The notes below the pieces were generated by a model. It was not told the DNA's origin and did no database searches. It was given only the letters and a program-made list of their open reading frames with translations. From Phycisphaerales bacterium PN19_bin_20 (GTDB lineage Bacteria > Planctomycetota > Phycisphaerae > Phycisphaerales > UBA1924): DNA of 64,000 nt. The position numbers and the translations under genes were made by a program. The stretch lies in the NCBI GenBank assembly GCA_021173225.1, contig JAJOLK010000001.1, forward strand, positions 1 through 64,000, written 5' to 3'. Of this stretch, positions 17,017 through 26,041 are shown one piece after another; position 1 is the first letter of the stretch; every line of letters begins with the position of its first letter.

Positions 17017-19028
17017 ACTTGGCTCTTGAGGCGGCGGGCAAAGCCGCCTAGGAGGACAGGCGGTAAGGCTCGACACCCCCCGGCGATCACGCGGCGCGCG
17101 GAGCAAGGGGTGAGAGAGTTTAGCAAAGGTGCACCCCCACGCGCGCGGCCTACGCGCCCTTCACGCGGTCTTGACGATCTGTTCGGTATCGCGCCGATCG
17201 GTGGCCGGGGTGGCCCTGCCGACAACTGTTCGAATCTGCTCCAGTTGATCAATGAATTCGGCGACCCGCTTTGGATGCTCACCTGTGTAGGTGCTCAAGG
17301 CTCGCTGTCAGACTGGTGGCATGGTGTAAGGGTTAAGGTAAGGGTCAAGACTGCGTGCTCCCGGGTTGGGCGGGTAAAAAATCTGTCAAATTTTCCTTGC
17401 TGTTTGGTCGATTATCGGCTATCTTCTTCCGAACAAAGGTGTTGGTAAAAACACTACGTGATTAGGTTCCAGGCAGGCATACTTCACCGCGGACGAAAGC
17501 CAAGCGAACATGGCTACCTGAAACGTGTGCGTCGGTTCGCCTGCAAAGGCGTAAGTTGAACGGGGTACGAACGGTAAACGCGGGGCGAACTCAAGGTTGG
17601 TATGTCGGGTTGGTCTTTGAGGTGAGTGCTTCGGGCTTGATCCAATGACGTCACGGCACAATTCCAACTTGGATCGGCCAGCCTCGACTCCCTCGCAGGG
17701 CGGCCGTGATGCAGACGACGTCGTCGAGCCGGTCGGGGGCCCGGTCATCAGTCCAACGGCGGGCATGGCTGATAGCTCTGTGGAAACTCTGGCGGTTCGG
17801 CTCGCGCGGCAGATCGCCGCCGGCCTGGCTGGTCGGTTCGGCCTGGCTGGTCGGTTCGGCTTAGCTGGTCGGTTCGGCCTGGCTGGTCGGTTCGGCTTGG
17901 CTAGTCGGTTCGGCCTGCTGGGCGCGCGCGGGGCGGGCTCGACGTCGAACTTAGCCAAGGCTGATCCGCTCCTGAAAGGTCGGGGCGCTCTGCGGAGTGG
18001 GGCCCTGCGGACTAACGCGCTCAACGTCAGCCCACTGGCGGACCGCGCCGCACGTGGCGGCGGCAAGCTCGGCGGTCGGCAGCGGCCCTTGCTGCAGCTG
18101 GGCCCTGGCGGTGCGTTTGCCGACGCTTATGTCGGCTGTGAAGATGGAACGCTCGCGAGCGTGCCGGTGCATGAACTGCCCGTGCACACGCGGGGCATTG
18201 GCGGTGGGTCGGGTGGGGCCGGACGATCAGATGATGGTGCGACGCTGGGCGAGCGTGGCGAGTGTGGCGCAAATGATGACGAGGCTGACGGCCCCTTTGG
18301 TGTGCCGTGGGCGCTGCGTGCTGGTGCGGGCGGCGATGTTGGGTGGAATGGAGCAGGCCGTTCGTGGTCGGTGGCGAGTAGCGACGTACACCACTGGGGC
18401 AAGCTGACGAGGATCGGTTGGACGTTGGTGGCTGAGGACCGGTGGCAGCGGCAGCAGTGGGTGGCGGAGTCGGTGCGTGTGATGGGCGAGGCCGCGGGCA
18501 CGGCGGCCGGTCGGGGCCTGCGGCTGGTGGGGTCTTTGGTCAAGACCTCGGGCACGGAACGCGCGAGCACACAACACGCGAGCACAGAACGGGCGAACGC
18601 AGAACAGCCGGCATTGGGCGCGTCGGGAAGTTTGACCGAGGGCGGTGGTTCGGCGAGTGCTAGCACGCGCGCGGCAGCGGTGGGCTTGTTGGCCGCTGGG
18701 TTCGGGTCGAGTGGGTTGCCCGGGACTGACGCTGGGTTGCGGGTTGGTTCCGGCGTGATGGTGGGTGCGATAGTGGGCGCGGCGGTGGGCGATTTGGCGG
18801 GCGATTTGCCTCGTCAGGCGTCTGGTGAACTGTCGGGCAGCTCGTCTGGCGGTTCGTCTGGCAGCTCGTCTGGCGTTTCGTCTGGCGTTTCGGCGGGGGT
18901 GGCGGATACAGGATCAATCGGCGTGAGATCGGCGAGCCGGTCACGCCGTCGGGCACGGACATCGGCGGCGGATGCCGCGGGATCGAAGGCACACTCGGAC
19001 GCTCGGCTACGAGCAAAGGACGGACAGC
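17017..19028. other. Region of uncertain coding content upstream of lexA
   Basis: No gene here is convincing. A plus frame is open from 17645 to 19249 but overlaps lexA by 221 bp. Its third-position GC is low around 18120-18360 and high only from about 18425 to 18600, where it reads like a small helical protein with a glycine-rich stretch (VGAIVGAAVGDLAGD). On the minus strand 17951-18187 and 18227-18440 are open with about 83-86 percent third-position GC, and the second ends in a hydrophobic helix (AVSLVIICATLATLA). 17340-17640 is AT-rich for this genome and has several short stem-loops. None has a recognised family. Confidence 0.35.
17822..17915. repeat. 18-bp tandem repeat
   Basis: About five copies of GGCCTGGCTGGTCGGTTC with single-base variants. 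In the open plus frame they would encode LAGRFG repeats, but coding here is doubtful. Confidence 0.8.
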
Positions 19029-19643
19029 ATGAACTTGACCCCCAAGCAGCTTCGGATTCTCTCTTTGATTCGGGACTGGCGGATCCGTCACGGGTTTTCG
19101 CCGACGATGCAGGAGCTGGCCGACGAGATCGGCGTGAGCAAGGTGACGGTGTTCGAGCACGTCGAGGCGTTGATCAAGAAGGGCGCGTTGGTGCGCGAGG
19201 CGAACAAGGCTCGCTCTTTGTCGATTGCCCCGGGTATCGCTGTGCCTGACGAGAGTCGGCCGATGCGTGTGCCGCTGGTGGGCAAGATCGCGGCCGGATA
19301 TCCCATCGAGCGCGTGGCGGACGAGGAGGAGCTCGACTTGGTCGGGATACTGGGCCCGCGCCCGGGTCGGAGCAACCCGATGTTCGCGCTGAAGGTCGAG
19401 GGCGAGAGCATGAAGGACGAGGGCATCCTCGACGGCGACTACGTGCTGATTGAGCGCACCGAGGTGGCGACCAACGGCGACCGCGTGGTGGCGCTGCTGC
19501 CCGACGGGCAGACGACGCTCAAGACGTTCTTCAAGGAGCACGACCACATCCGGCTGCAGCCGGCGAACCCGAGCTTCTCGCCGATCATCGTGCGTGAGTG
19601 CAAGATCCAGGGGATCGTGCGCGGCGTGGTCCGTCGATATTGA
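19029..19643 (+). CDS. lexA: LexA repressor
   Basis: LexA represses DNA-damage genes and cleaves itself when RecA filaments form. The 204-residue protein has the N-terminal winged helix (LTPKQLRILSLIRDW, GFSPTMQELADEIGVSKVTV), then the S24 protease domain. All autocleavage elements are present: the Ala89-Gly90 cleavage bond in KIAAGYP, catalytic Ser127 in EGESMKDEGI and Lys165 in TTLKTF. ATG 19029 follows an AAAGGA element; a longer frame to 18972 lacks support. The recognition helix (SKVTVFEHVEAL) differs from the E. coli type, so the operator probably differs too. Confidence 0.95.
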   Translation: MNLTPKQLRILSLIRDWRIRHGFSPTMQELADEIGVSKVTVFEHVEALIKKGALVREANKARSLSIAPGIAVPDESRPMRVPLVGKIAAGYPIERVADEEELDLVGILGPRPGRSNPMFALKVEGESMKDEGILDGDYVLIERTEVATNGDRVVALLPDGQTTLKTFFKEHDHIRLQPANPSFSPIIVRECKIQGIVRGVVRRY

Positions 19644-20127
19644 TGTAGCGGGCGGGCGGGGGCGATTGCGGCCCACACAAAGCGGCGGCAGTGGCGGCAG
19701 TGTCGGCAATGGTGAGGTGCAGCGGTGCAGCGGTGCGGCGGTGTGCTGGTCATGGTGCGGCAGTACTGAGTGCCAGCCGTGGGCGGAGCGCGCTCCTGGC
19801 GGGCGTTTGTGGGTGTTGTGGGCCACGGTGGGTCGGGGTGGGTGTGGCAGTGCGGGCGCCCCGGGACTTTCGCGCGGCGGTTGGCGCGCGGGTGTAACGC
19901 GCTCGAGTGGCGCGCGGGAGTGGCGCGTTGGTATGGCGCGTTGGTATGGCGCGTTGGTATGGCGCGTTGGTGTGGCGCGTTGGTGTGGCGTGTTGGTGAG
20001 GGGCGCGGTTGTGGGGCGTTCGCGTGGCGAGCGGTTGTGGCGTGTTGGTGTGGCGTGGCGGAGGGCACGGGAGTTTGACCCGCGCGACGGTTGGAGCCGG
20101 GGGGTCTAGCTCAGAGTCTTTACATGG
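19644..20127. other. Intergenic G-rich region with repeats
   Basis: About 480 bp between lexA and the broken FGE gene, strongly G over C on the plus strand and full of short GGCGCG/GTTGG repeats. The open frames in it are Gly/Trp/Arg-rich repeat translations and I do not call a gene. Confidence 0.45.
19921..19998. repeat. 13-bp tandem repeat in non-coding DNA
   Basis: Six consecutive copies of TGGCGCGTTGGTA, the last three with changes at one or two positions. Unlike the other arrays in this window the unit is not a multiple of three, which supports a non-coding location. Confidence 0.9.
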
Positions 20128-21486
20128 GTGAGTGGGGTGAGGAATCGCCGTGTCGCGAGGTTATTTTGGTGTAGACTGTTTGCGGGGGGTAGATGGCCGG
20201 AGGGCCCTCTCGTGGGTGATCAAACTGGTGTTGCTGTGGGTGGGGCAAGGGTGCGGCTTGGCAGGTTCCTGCTTGGCGGGAGGTTGTCGTCTAGCGCGAG
20301 TCTGTCGCTGGGCGCGAGTCTGTGGCGAGGCGCGACCCTGCTGCTCGGCGCGGGGCTGTTGCTAAGCGCGGTTGGTGTCTCCGCGGCGCTGGCGCAGCCG
20401 GGGGCGCCGGTGCCGATCCCGCTGGGTGGCGGCGTGCTTGGGGGCGCGGCGATTTACGTGCCGAACATCCCGCTGAGCGCGACGGCGCAGGCCAACCTTG
20501 CGGCGCAGGCCATTGCGAACGCCGGTCTCGGCGGCGGCGATGGCGGGGGTTGGCAGAGCCAGATCTTTACGCGCACGGCACGGAGTTCATCACCATTAAC
20601 CAGCCGCAGGCCCCCGCGTGGAGCTGGCTGGGGCCGGGGCAGTTCGGGCCGAACCGTGCCAACAACGGGCGCGGGGCGGTGGGTGCCAGCTTTGCGATCA
20701 GCCGGTTCGAGGCCGATGGGGGTTTGATCGCGCAGTTCTTCAACGCGGTGAGCACCGTGCGTGCGCGGGGCGGCACCGTACCTTTTTGCCAGTGTCAATG
20801 GCTTGTCCTGGCAGAATGTCTTTGGTCAGGCCGGCGGCTTCAACTGGCGGTCGGCCGCGATCTTCACCAACTGGCTGAACTACGGCCGTGCGGTCACGCG
20901 CGAGGCGTTCTTGAGCGGTGGTTATGACGTGAGCACGTTCGGTTCATCGGGGGGCGTGTTTACCGACCAGCTTTCGGCTTCGGCTGGCGCACGATTCCGA
21001 TTGCCGACGATGGACGAGTGGATGATGGCGGGGTTTTACGATGCGGGCTCAGCACCGACGCCGCCGCAGGCAGGCCAACCCGCCGAGCCGGGGCCGGGCC
21101 TGTGGTGGCACTGGAACACCAATGACGCCGTGCCGCAGCCGGGCGTGACGACGATCACTGGCACGAGCCAGCGCGGGCTGGGGTTGTACCCAAACGCGCA
21201 GTCGCCATGGGGGCTCATGGACATGAGCGGTGGGCGGAGTGAGTGGTTGGAGGATGCTTCAATCAGAGGTAATTTTGGACATCGCTTGATTGCAGGATCT
21301 GGGCCCTCAACAAACGACCTCTACTCGGATTCAGTTACAAGGTACGCATCGACGGGCGAGTTACCCTGGATCGGTGGTGCTTGGCTCGGTATTCGCGTGG
21401 TTATAGTCGTTCCATCGCCGAGTGTTTTTGGCGTGATGTATCTTGGCTTGTTGACGTTCAACAAGCGTGTTCGCAGGGGTTCGTAG
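20128..21486 (+). pseudogene. Frameshifted exported FGE/SUMF1-domain protein with PEP-CTERM-like tail
   Basis: Three frame segments read as one protein. The first has a signal-like helix (ATLLLGAGLLLSAVGVSAALA). The frame changes at about 20565 into HGTEFITINQPQAPAW, FAISRFEADGGLIAQFF. It changes back at about 20782, near a run of five T, into ASVNGLSWQNVFGQAGGFNW, FRLPTMDEWMMAGFYD (compare RLPTEAEWE), PWGLMDMSGGRSEWL (compare GNVWEW) and WLGIRV. These are hallmarks of the formylglycine-generating-enzyme fold used in secreted planctomycete proteins. The end, VPSPSVFGVMYLGLLTFNKRVRR, matches a PEP-CTERM sorting tail: short motif, hydrophobic helix, basic end. Two single-base indels disrupt it; sequencing error is possible. 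The start is uncertain. Confidence 0.7.
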
Positions 21487-21524
21487 GGTTCGTATAGGAG
21501 GCTTGCACGTAGAATCTCGTTTCG

Positions 21525-22068
21525 GTGGTTGCCGCCAGCCTGTTGGCTGCTGCGGCGATCTCGGCCTTCAATGCGCAAACCATGATTGCCGAGCGTTGGA
21601 ACGGCACGACGTGGATTCAACTGGGCACGACATGGACCAACACCACGAGTCGCACTGTCAATGTCGGATCCGTCGACTCTAACGATGTGTGTGTTCGTAT
21701 TTATGGGCAGCAGAGCGCGGGCCAGCACAGTTGAGCCGATCACGATCGTGCACAGCTGTACGCCGGGCGGTAGACTTGTGCATGTAATGGTCGCCGCAAC
21801 CCCGAACTCGCCGTCGTTCGCCGCCGAAACATCAGCGAGATCTTCCGCGTTTACTTCTGGCACCGGCACGCTCAAATCCCTGACCCTCGCCACGCCGGAA
21901 CTCCGCGACCAGTCGCGTGTGGCCGTGCGTGTCAACCAGTCGATCGGATTCCTCGACGGCACAACGCCCTCGGGCGGGATCCATTCTGGCGAGGTCTTCA
22001 TCGCCGATGCCGCCAACGCGATCTTTGGCAACCTGACGGCAAGGCGGAAGGACAGTCGGGTGGGATGA
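21525..22068 (+). pseudogene. Degraded exported protein of unknown family
   Basis: A signal-peptide-like start (VVAASLLAAAAISAFNAQT) begins at GTG 21525. A good ribosome site TAGGAGG (21495-21501) sits too far upstream, with no start codon at the right spacing. The first frame ends at 21734; another frame carries on with GTLKSLTLATPELRDQSRVAV, IGFLDGTTPSGGIHSGEVFI and stops at 22068. The two parts plausibly form one short exported protein with a lost start codon and at least one frameshift. No family is recognised. The following 22069-22245 is purine-rich and holds nothing I can name. Confidence 0.35.
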
Positions 22069-22245
22069 AGTCCTGCGCATACGGAGGGAAGTGGGGAAGA
22101 TGAAGGGAATAAGTTAAGAACATGGCATGGCAGAATGGAATCCTGCCTCACACGAGTCAAAGATAAAGTAAGGCGGATTGGAACCCAGCCCCCCAAGACC
22201 GATGGTAAGAGATAAGAAGTAAAGAAAAGAGCAACGCCGACGGCA

Positions 22246-23400
22246 CTAGGCGCGGCGGAGGATCGGGTCGGCGGCGGTGATGGCTTCGGCGGCGACGTCA
22301 TGGGCGCGGTCCCAGTCGACGGCCGCGACGGCTAGGGCCATGAGGCGTGGATCGGGCTGGGCGGCGGCGTCGCCCGGCGTTGCCAAGACGGGGCGGCTGC
22401 GCCAAGGGCTGGTGGCGAGGGCCAGCTCGGTGCCGGAGGTCAAGATGGTTTCCATCAGTCGGGCGGGGAGTGCGGCGGCGGCCTGAGCGCGGGGGCTGGG
22501 TATGTTGCTGGCGGCGGCGCGTGAGAGAGGGCCGTTGGCGATGAGGGCGACGGTGCCGGGGATCATCAGGACGGGCGCGTTGTTGGGGGTGGCGGGGTCG
22601 AGCGAGAACGGGATGAAGTGTCGGTCGACTGGCCAGCCCTGGGCTTGGCCGGCGTAGACGTCGTCCTCATCGGTCAGGCCGAGGTCGCACTCACCTTGCG
22701 CGACAGCGCGGACGACGGCGGAGTTGCTGTCGACCATGCGCCAGCGGATGGAGTCAAGCCAAGCGGAGGTGGCGTCGCGGCCTTGCATGGCCCAGAGGGC
22801 GGCGAGGTGGCCCTTGGTGGTGCCGAAGGCGGGGTTGGCGATCGCGATGGGCTTCGGGTTGTCAGAGACTGGTTCCGCGGCGAGTTGGGCGAGTGTGCGC
22901 GGGGCGGCGGTTGCGACGGCGGTGTTGAAGACGAGCACGCGCGGTCGGAGGGCGATGGGGAACCAGCGGTTTTTGGTGTCGCGGAGGCCCGGCGGGAGGT
23001 TGCCGTAGACCAGGGTGACCTCGGGGCTGGTGAGCGGTTCGAGGAGCCCGGCGCGTGCGAGGGTGAGTGTGCCGAGGATCTCGGAGCTCCACCAGAGGTC
23101 GGCGGCCGGGGCGGCTCTTTCGGCGAGGACGCGCTGAACCAGGCCGGTGGTTTTGGTGGCTTCGGTGTCGGTGACGAGCAAGGCGCGGAGCGCGGCGCGC
23201 TGGGTGATGCTGGCGAGCAGCGGCGTGAGTACGCCGGCGTCAACGCTGGTGTAGAGCGTGACGGGTGGGCTTTCGTCGGTGCGTTGGCGGCAGGCGGTTA
23301 GCAGCGGGGCAAGAGCGGCGGCGGAGGTCGCGGCGAGCGCGGCGCGAAGGATGTCGCGGCGGTGATTGATGGTAAAAGTGGGGGCGTGGTCGCGGCGCAT
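22246..23400 (-). CDS. Iron(III)-type ABC transporter substrate-binding lipoprotein
   Basis: This 384-residue protein resembles FbpA/AfuA-type periplasmic ferric-binding proteins: VTLYTSVDAGVLTPLLASI near the start, ADLWWSSEI, WFPIALRPRVLVFNTA, IANPAFGTTKGHLAALWAMQG and a late DLGLTDEDDVYAGQAQGWPV. The N-terminus has twin Arg (HRRDILRAAL), a hydrophobic stretch and a lipobox-like LLTAC, so export by Tat with lipid anchoring is likely. The frame is open to 24000, but I start at ATG 23400 because the extension is Pro/Arg-rich and overlaps the divergent gene. No permease or ATPase gene is nearby, so it is an orphan. Only 38 bp separate it from the divergent 23439 gene. Confidence 0.8.
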   Translation of the reverse strand: MRRDHAPTFTINHRRDILRAALAATSAAALAPLLTACRQRTDESPPVTLYTSVDAGVLTPLLASITQRAALRALLVTDTEATKTTGLVQRVLAERAAPAADLWWSSEILGTLTLARAGLLEPLTSPEVTLVYGNLPPGLRDTKNRWFPIALRPRVLVFNTAVATAAPRTLAQLAAEPVSDNPKPIAIANPAFGTTKGHLAALWAMQGRDATSAWLDSIRWRMVDSNSAVVRAVAQGECDLGLTDEDDVYAGQAQGWPVDRHFIPFSLDPATPNNAPVLMIPGTVALIANGPLSRAAASNIPSPRAQAAAALPARLMETILTSGTELALATSPWRSRPVLATPGDAAAQPDPRLMALAVAAVDWDRAHDVAAEAITAADPILRRA

Positions 23401-23438
23401 GAGCCAAGTGTACGGGGCGGTTGGCGGTTCTATGCTGA

Positions 23439-25061
23439 GTGGTGAGCCAGCGCGCGGTTGAGAATGGAGTTGTTGGCGGAGCGGGGAGCGCGGACGGTTG
23501 GCCGCCGCGTGCGGTGGTGAGTGTGAGCCCGGCGGCGGGGTCTTGGGCTGAGCTGCTGGTTGCGGGTGCCGGTGGGGGCGGTGGTGGGGGCGGTGGTGGC
23601 GGAGGTGTGGGTGTGGGTGTGCCGGCGTGGGCGGAGATGTCGGGGGCGTTTCGGCGCGAGCTTGGGCTGGCGGTCGTCGGGCCGGTGGTGATGTCTGGGC
23701 ATCAGGCGCAGTTCTGGCACGCGGGGATTTTGTCGAAAGCGCTGGCGATGAGCGCGGTGCGGCGCGCGGGGCTGGGCGCGGGTGTGCGTGTGCCGGGCGG
23801 GCGCGTTTCTGGCGCGTGGGTGGTGGTGGATCAGGACGCGTCAGACTCGGTGACGCTGGGGTACCCGAGATCGGGCGCGGAAGATCGCGCGGGCGCGGAA
23901 GATAGCGCGAGCGGGAGCGCGATGCCGGTGAGCGCGGCGTGGTTGATGAGCTCGGGCGGACAGGACGCGGAGCTGCGGGCGGACTGCGCGATGGGCTCAC
24001 TAGGAGCGTTTGCGCCGACCGACGTACCGAGTGATGCGGCGACGCCTGAGGTGCGGCGCGGGCTGTTGGCGGTGCGCGAGGTGCTGGGTCGGCACGCGGG
24101 CGCGGAGAGCGCCGCGGCGCAGGTGGCGGGCGCGAACGCGGAGCTGCTGGGAAGCTTGATCGAGCCGCTGGGGGGTGGAGGCGGCGGGTTGGATGGTCCG
24201 CTGGGGCGGCTGGTGTTCGCGTCGCGATTGTCTCAGACCGGGGCGATGCGCTGGCTGCTGGAGCGGATGGTTGCCGACCCGGTGGCGTGCGTGCGTGCGT
24301 ACAACGAAGCGGTGGCGGAGGTTGGTCGGCATGACTTGGCGCCGCTGACGTGCGTGCCGGAGAAGGGGCGGGTTGAGCTTCCGCTGTGGCAGCTTTCGGG
24401 GGCGGGCAAGCCCGGGCCGCGGAAGCGGGTGTTTGCGCACACGCTGGGTAATGCGCCGGTGGCGAGCTTGTCGCCGCGGGCGATCATGATGACGGCGCTG
24501 CTGCGTTGGCTGGGGTGCGAGCTGTTCATTCACGGGACGGGCGGCGGCGCGAGCGCGGCGGAGGGCGGGTACGACCGCGCGGCGGAGCTATGGATGCGCT
24601 CTTGGCTTGGAGTGCGGATTGCCCCCAGCGTGGTGGCGACAGGGACGCTGCTGCTGCCGCTGGGGCACACGCCGGTGGCGAGCGAGCGCGATGTGCTGGC
24701 GGCGCAGCGCGCGGCGCACGGCGTGCGGCACGCGCCGGGGCTTCTTGGAGACTCAGCGGCGCAGGCGGCCAAGGACGCGCTGGTGGCGCAGATGCGGGCG
24801 ACGAGCGACCGGGGCGAGCGCCGGGCGCTGTACCTGCGGATGCACGCGGGGCTTGAGACATACCGCCAAGGGCACACGGCTGAGCTGGCGGCGGCGCGCG
24901 AACGCGGCGCGAGCCTGACTTCGCAGGTCGCAGGTGAGCGCGTGCTGCACGTGCGGACGTGGCCTTGGGTGCTGCACTCACGGGCCCGGCTGCTGGGATT
25001 GAAACGCGCGATGGACGGAGCGTTTGGCCTGCTTGGTGGCGCGGCGGAGCATGGACGGTGA
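23439..25061 (+). CDS. Uncharacterised protein with a BshC-like GHQ motif
   Basis: This 540-residue protein has no certain family. Near residue 85 it reads VVMSGHQAQFWHAGILSKALAM, then WVVVDQDASDS. This recalls the N-terminal nucleotide-fold region of BshC, the bacillithiol cysteine-adding enzyme, where a GQQAG...YK motif is followed by an Asp-rich strand. Later blocks LFIHGTGGG and VVATGTLLLPLGHTPV (near 365-410) recall uncharacterised planctomycete proteins. A run of glycines (about 46-57) and Ala/Gly-rich loops are species-specific. GTG 23439 is the likely start. It overlaps the next gene by GTGA, so the two are probably translated together. Confidence 0.5.
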   Translation: MVSQRAVENGVVGGAGSADGWPPRAVVSVSPAAGSWAELLVAGAGGGGGGGGGGGGVGVGVPAWAEMSGAFRRELGLAVVGPVVMSGHQAQFWHAGILSKALAMSAVRRAGLGAGVRVPGGRVSGAWVVVDQDASDSVTLGYPRSGAEDRAGAEDSASGSAMPVSAAWLMSSGGQDAELRADCAMGSLGAFAPTDVPSDAATPEVRRGLLAVREVLGRHAGAESAAAQVAGANAELLGSLIEPLGGGGGGLDGPLGRLVFASRLSQTGAMRWLLERMVADPVACVRAYNEAVAEVGRHDLAPLTCVPEKGRVELPLWQLSGAGKPGPRKRVFAHTLGNAPVASLSPRAIMMTALLRWLGCELFIHGTGGGASAAEGGYDRAAELWMRSWLGVRIAPSVVATGTLLLPLGHTPVASERDVLAAQRAAHGVRHAPGLLGDSAAQAAKDALVAQMRATSDRGERRALYLRMHAGLETYRQGHTAELAAARERGASLTSQVAGERVLHVRTWPWVLHSRARLLGLKRAMDGAFGLLGGAAEHGR

Positions 25062-26035
25062 GCGCGAGCGCGGTGAGAGTGCTGTGGTCATCTGTGCTGC
25101 TGCTCGCGGTGATTGGCGCGGTGGGGCTGACGTGCGCGGCGGGGTGCGAACGGCGGGCCGCGCCGGTGGTGCCGTCTGGCCACGTCCGAGTGGTGGCGCT
25201 GGCACCGGCGTTTGCGCAGATGTTGCGAGCCAGCGGTGCGGGGCGGGCGCTGGTGGGGCGGCACGCGTACGACGCGTGGAGCGAGGCGTCACTGGCGGTG
25301 TGTGGGGATCAAGCTGGCGTGGACTATGAGCGGCTGGTGGCGCTGCTGCCAACCCACATTGTGGTGCAGCGCGACGCGACGCCGACGGCCCCGCGGCTGG
25401 TGAAGCTGGCGGCGGAGCGTGGGTGGGTGCTGATCGAGCTGCCCTTGCTGACGCTGGGCGATGTGGAGCGCGCGGGCGAGCGGATGGCGGCGCTGGCGCG
25501 TGAGGCGGGCGCGGTGCAGGTTGAGCGCGCGGGTGCGTTCGCGGCGCTCAAAGTGCCAGAGGGCGGGACGTTTAGCGGGACGGTGCTGCTGCTGCACGGG
25601 ATTGATCCGCCGACGGCGCTGGGGCCTGGAAGCTATCACTACGAATTGCTGGTGCGGGTGGGCGGGGTGCCGGCGCTGAAGACGGGCGGACCTTATGTGA
25701 CGCTGGACGCCGAGAGCGTGGCGCGGTTGAACCCAGGTGCGATTGTGCTGATTCAACCGACTCGCGTTGGTTTGGCTCGGGTGGGGCCGGCTCGGGTGGG
25801 GCCGGCTCTCGCTGGAGGAGAGAGCGCGCCAGCGCGCGGTCCAGAGCATCAGCAATCGACGCGGGCGGAAGCGATCAAGCGTCTGGGCGTGCTGGCCAAA
25901 CTTGATCTTGAGGCGGTGCGTGCCGGGCGCGTGTGGCTGATTGATGACGAGATGGCGCTGGTGCCCGGGACAAACCTGGCGGCAACGGGCGGGGAATTGA
26001 GCGCGGTGTTGCAGCGGTGGCGCGAGGACCAGTAG
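25058..26035 (+). CDS. BtuF/FhuD-like periplasmic binding lipoprotein
   Basis: Proteins of this class bind vitamin B12 or ferric siderophores for ABC import. The 325-residue sequence has a signal helix and lipobox (LTCAAGC), then VRVVALAPAFAQMLRASGAG, LVGRHAYDAW, VDYERLVALLPTHIVVQ, and a second lobe with GTVLLLHGIDP, GVPALKTGGPYVTLDAESVARLNPGAIVLI. This is the usual two-lobe class III order. GTG 25058 overlaps the upstream stop. A 30-residue GLARVGPARVGPA-type insertion comes from short DNA repeats. No transporter membrane genes are in the window, so the substrate is unknown. Confidence 0.75.
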   Translation: MSASAVRVLWSSVLLLAVIGAVGLTCAAGCERRAAPVVPSGHVRVVALAPAFAQMLRASGAGRALVGRHAYDAWSEASLAVCGDQAGVDYERLVALLPTHIVVQRDATPTAPRLVKLAAERGWVLIELPLLTLGDVERAGERMAALAREAGAVQVERAGAFAALKVPEGGTFSGTVLLLHGIDPPTALGPGSYHYELLVRVGGVPALKTGGPYVTLDAESVARLNPGAIVLIQPTRVGLARVGPARVGPALAGGESAPARGPEHQQSTRAEAIKRLGVLAKLDLEAVRAGRVWLIDDEMALVPGTNLAATGGELSAVLQRWREDQ

Positions 26036-26041
26036 GCGTGG

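Noticed and set aside
17216-17245. GTTCGAATC resembling a tRNA T-loop
   Set aside because: The flanking bases do not form a T-stem on either strand and no acceptor or anticodon arm is present.
17645-19249. 534-codon plus-strand open frame as one gene
   Set aside because: Overlaps lexA by 221 bp, has uneven third-position GC, no family and repeat-like sequence; kept only as an uncertain region.
21321-22301. 326-codon minus-strand open frame
   Set aside because: Antisense to the PEP-CTERM-like tail and the degraded exported gene; no motifs or signal.
23401-24000. 200-residue N-terminal extension of the ferric-binding protein
   Set aside because: Pro/Arg/Ser-rich, antisense to the divergent gene; the Tat-like signal begins at ATG 23400.
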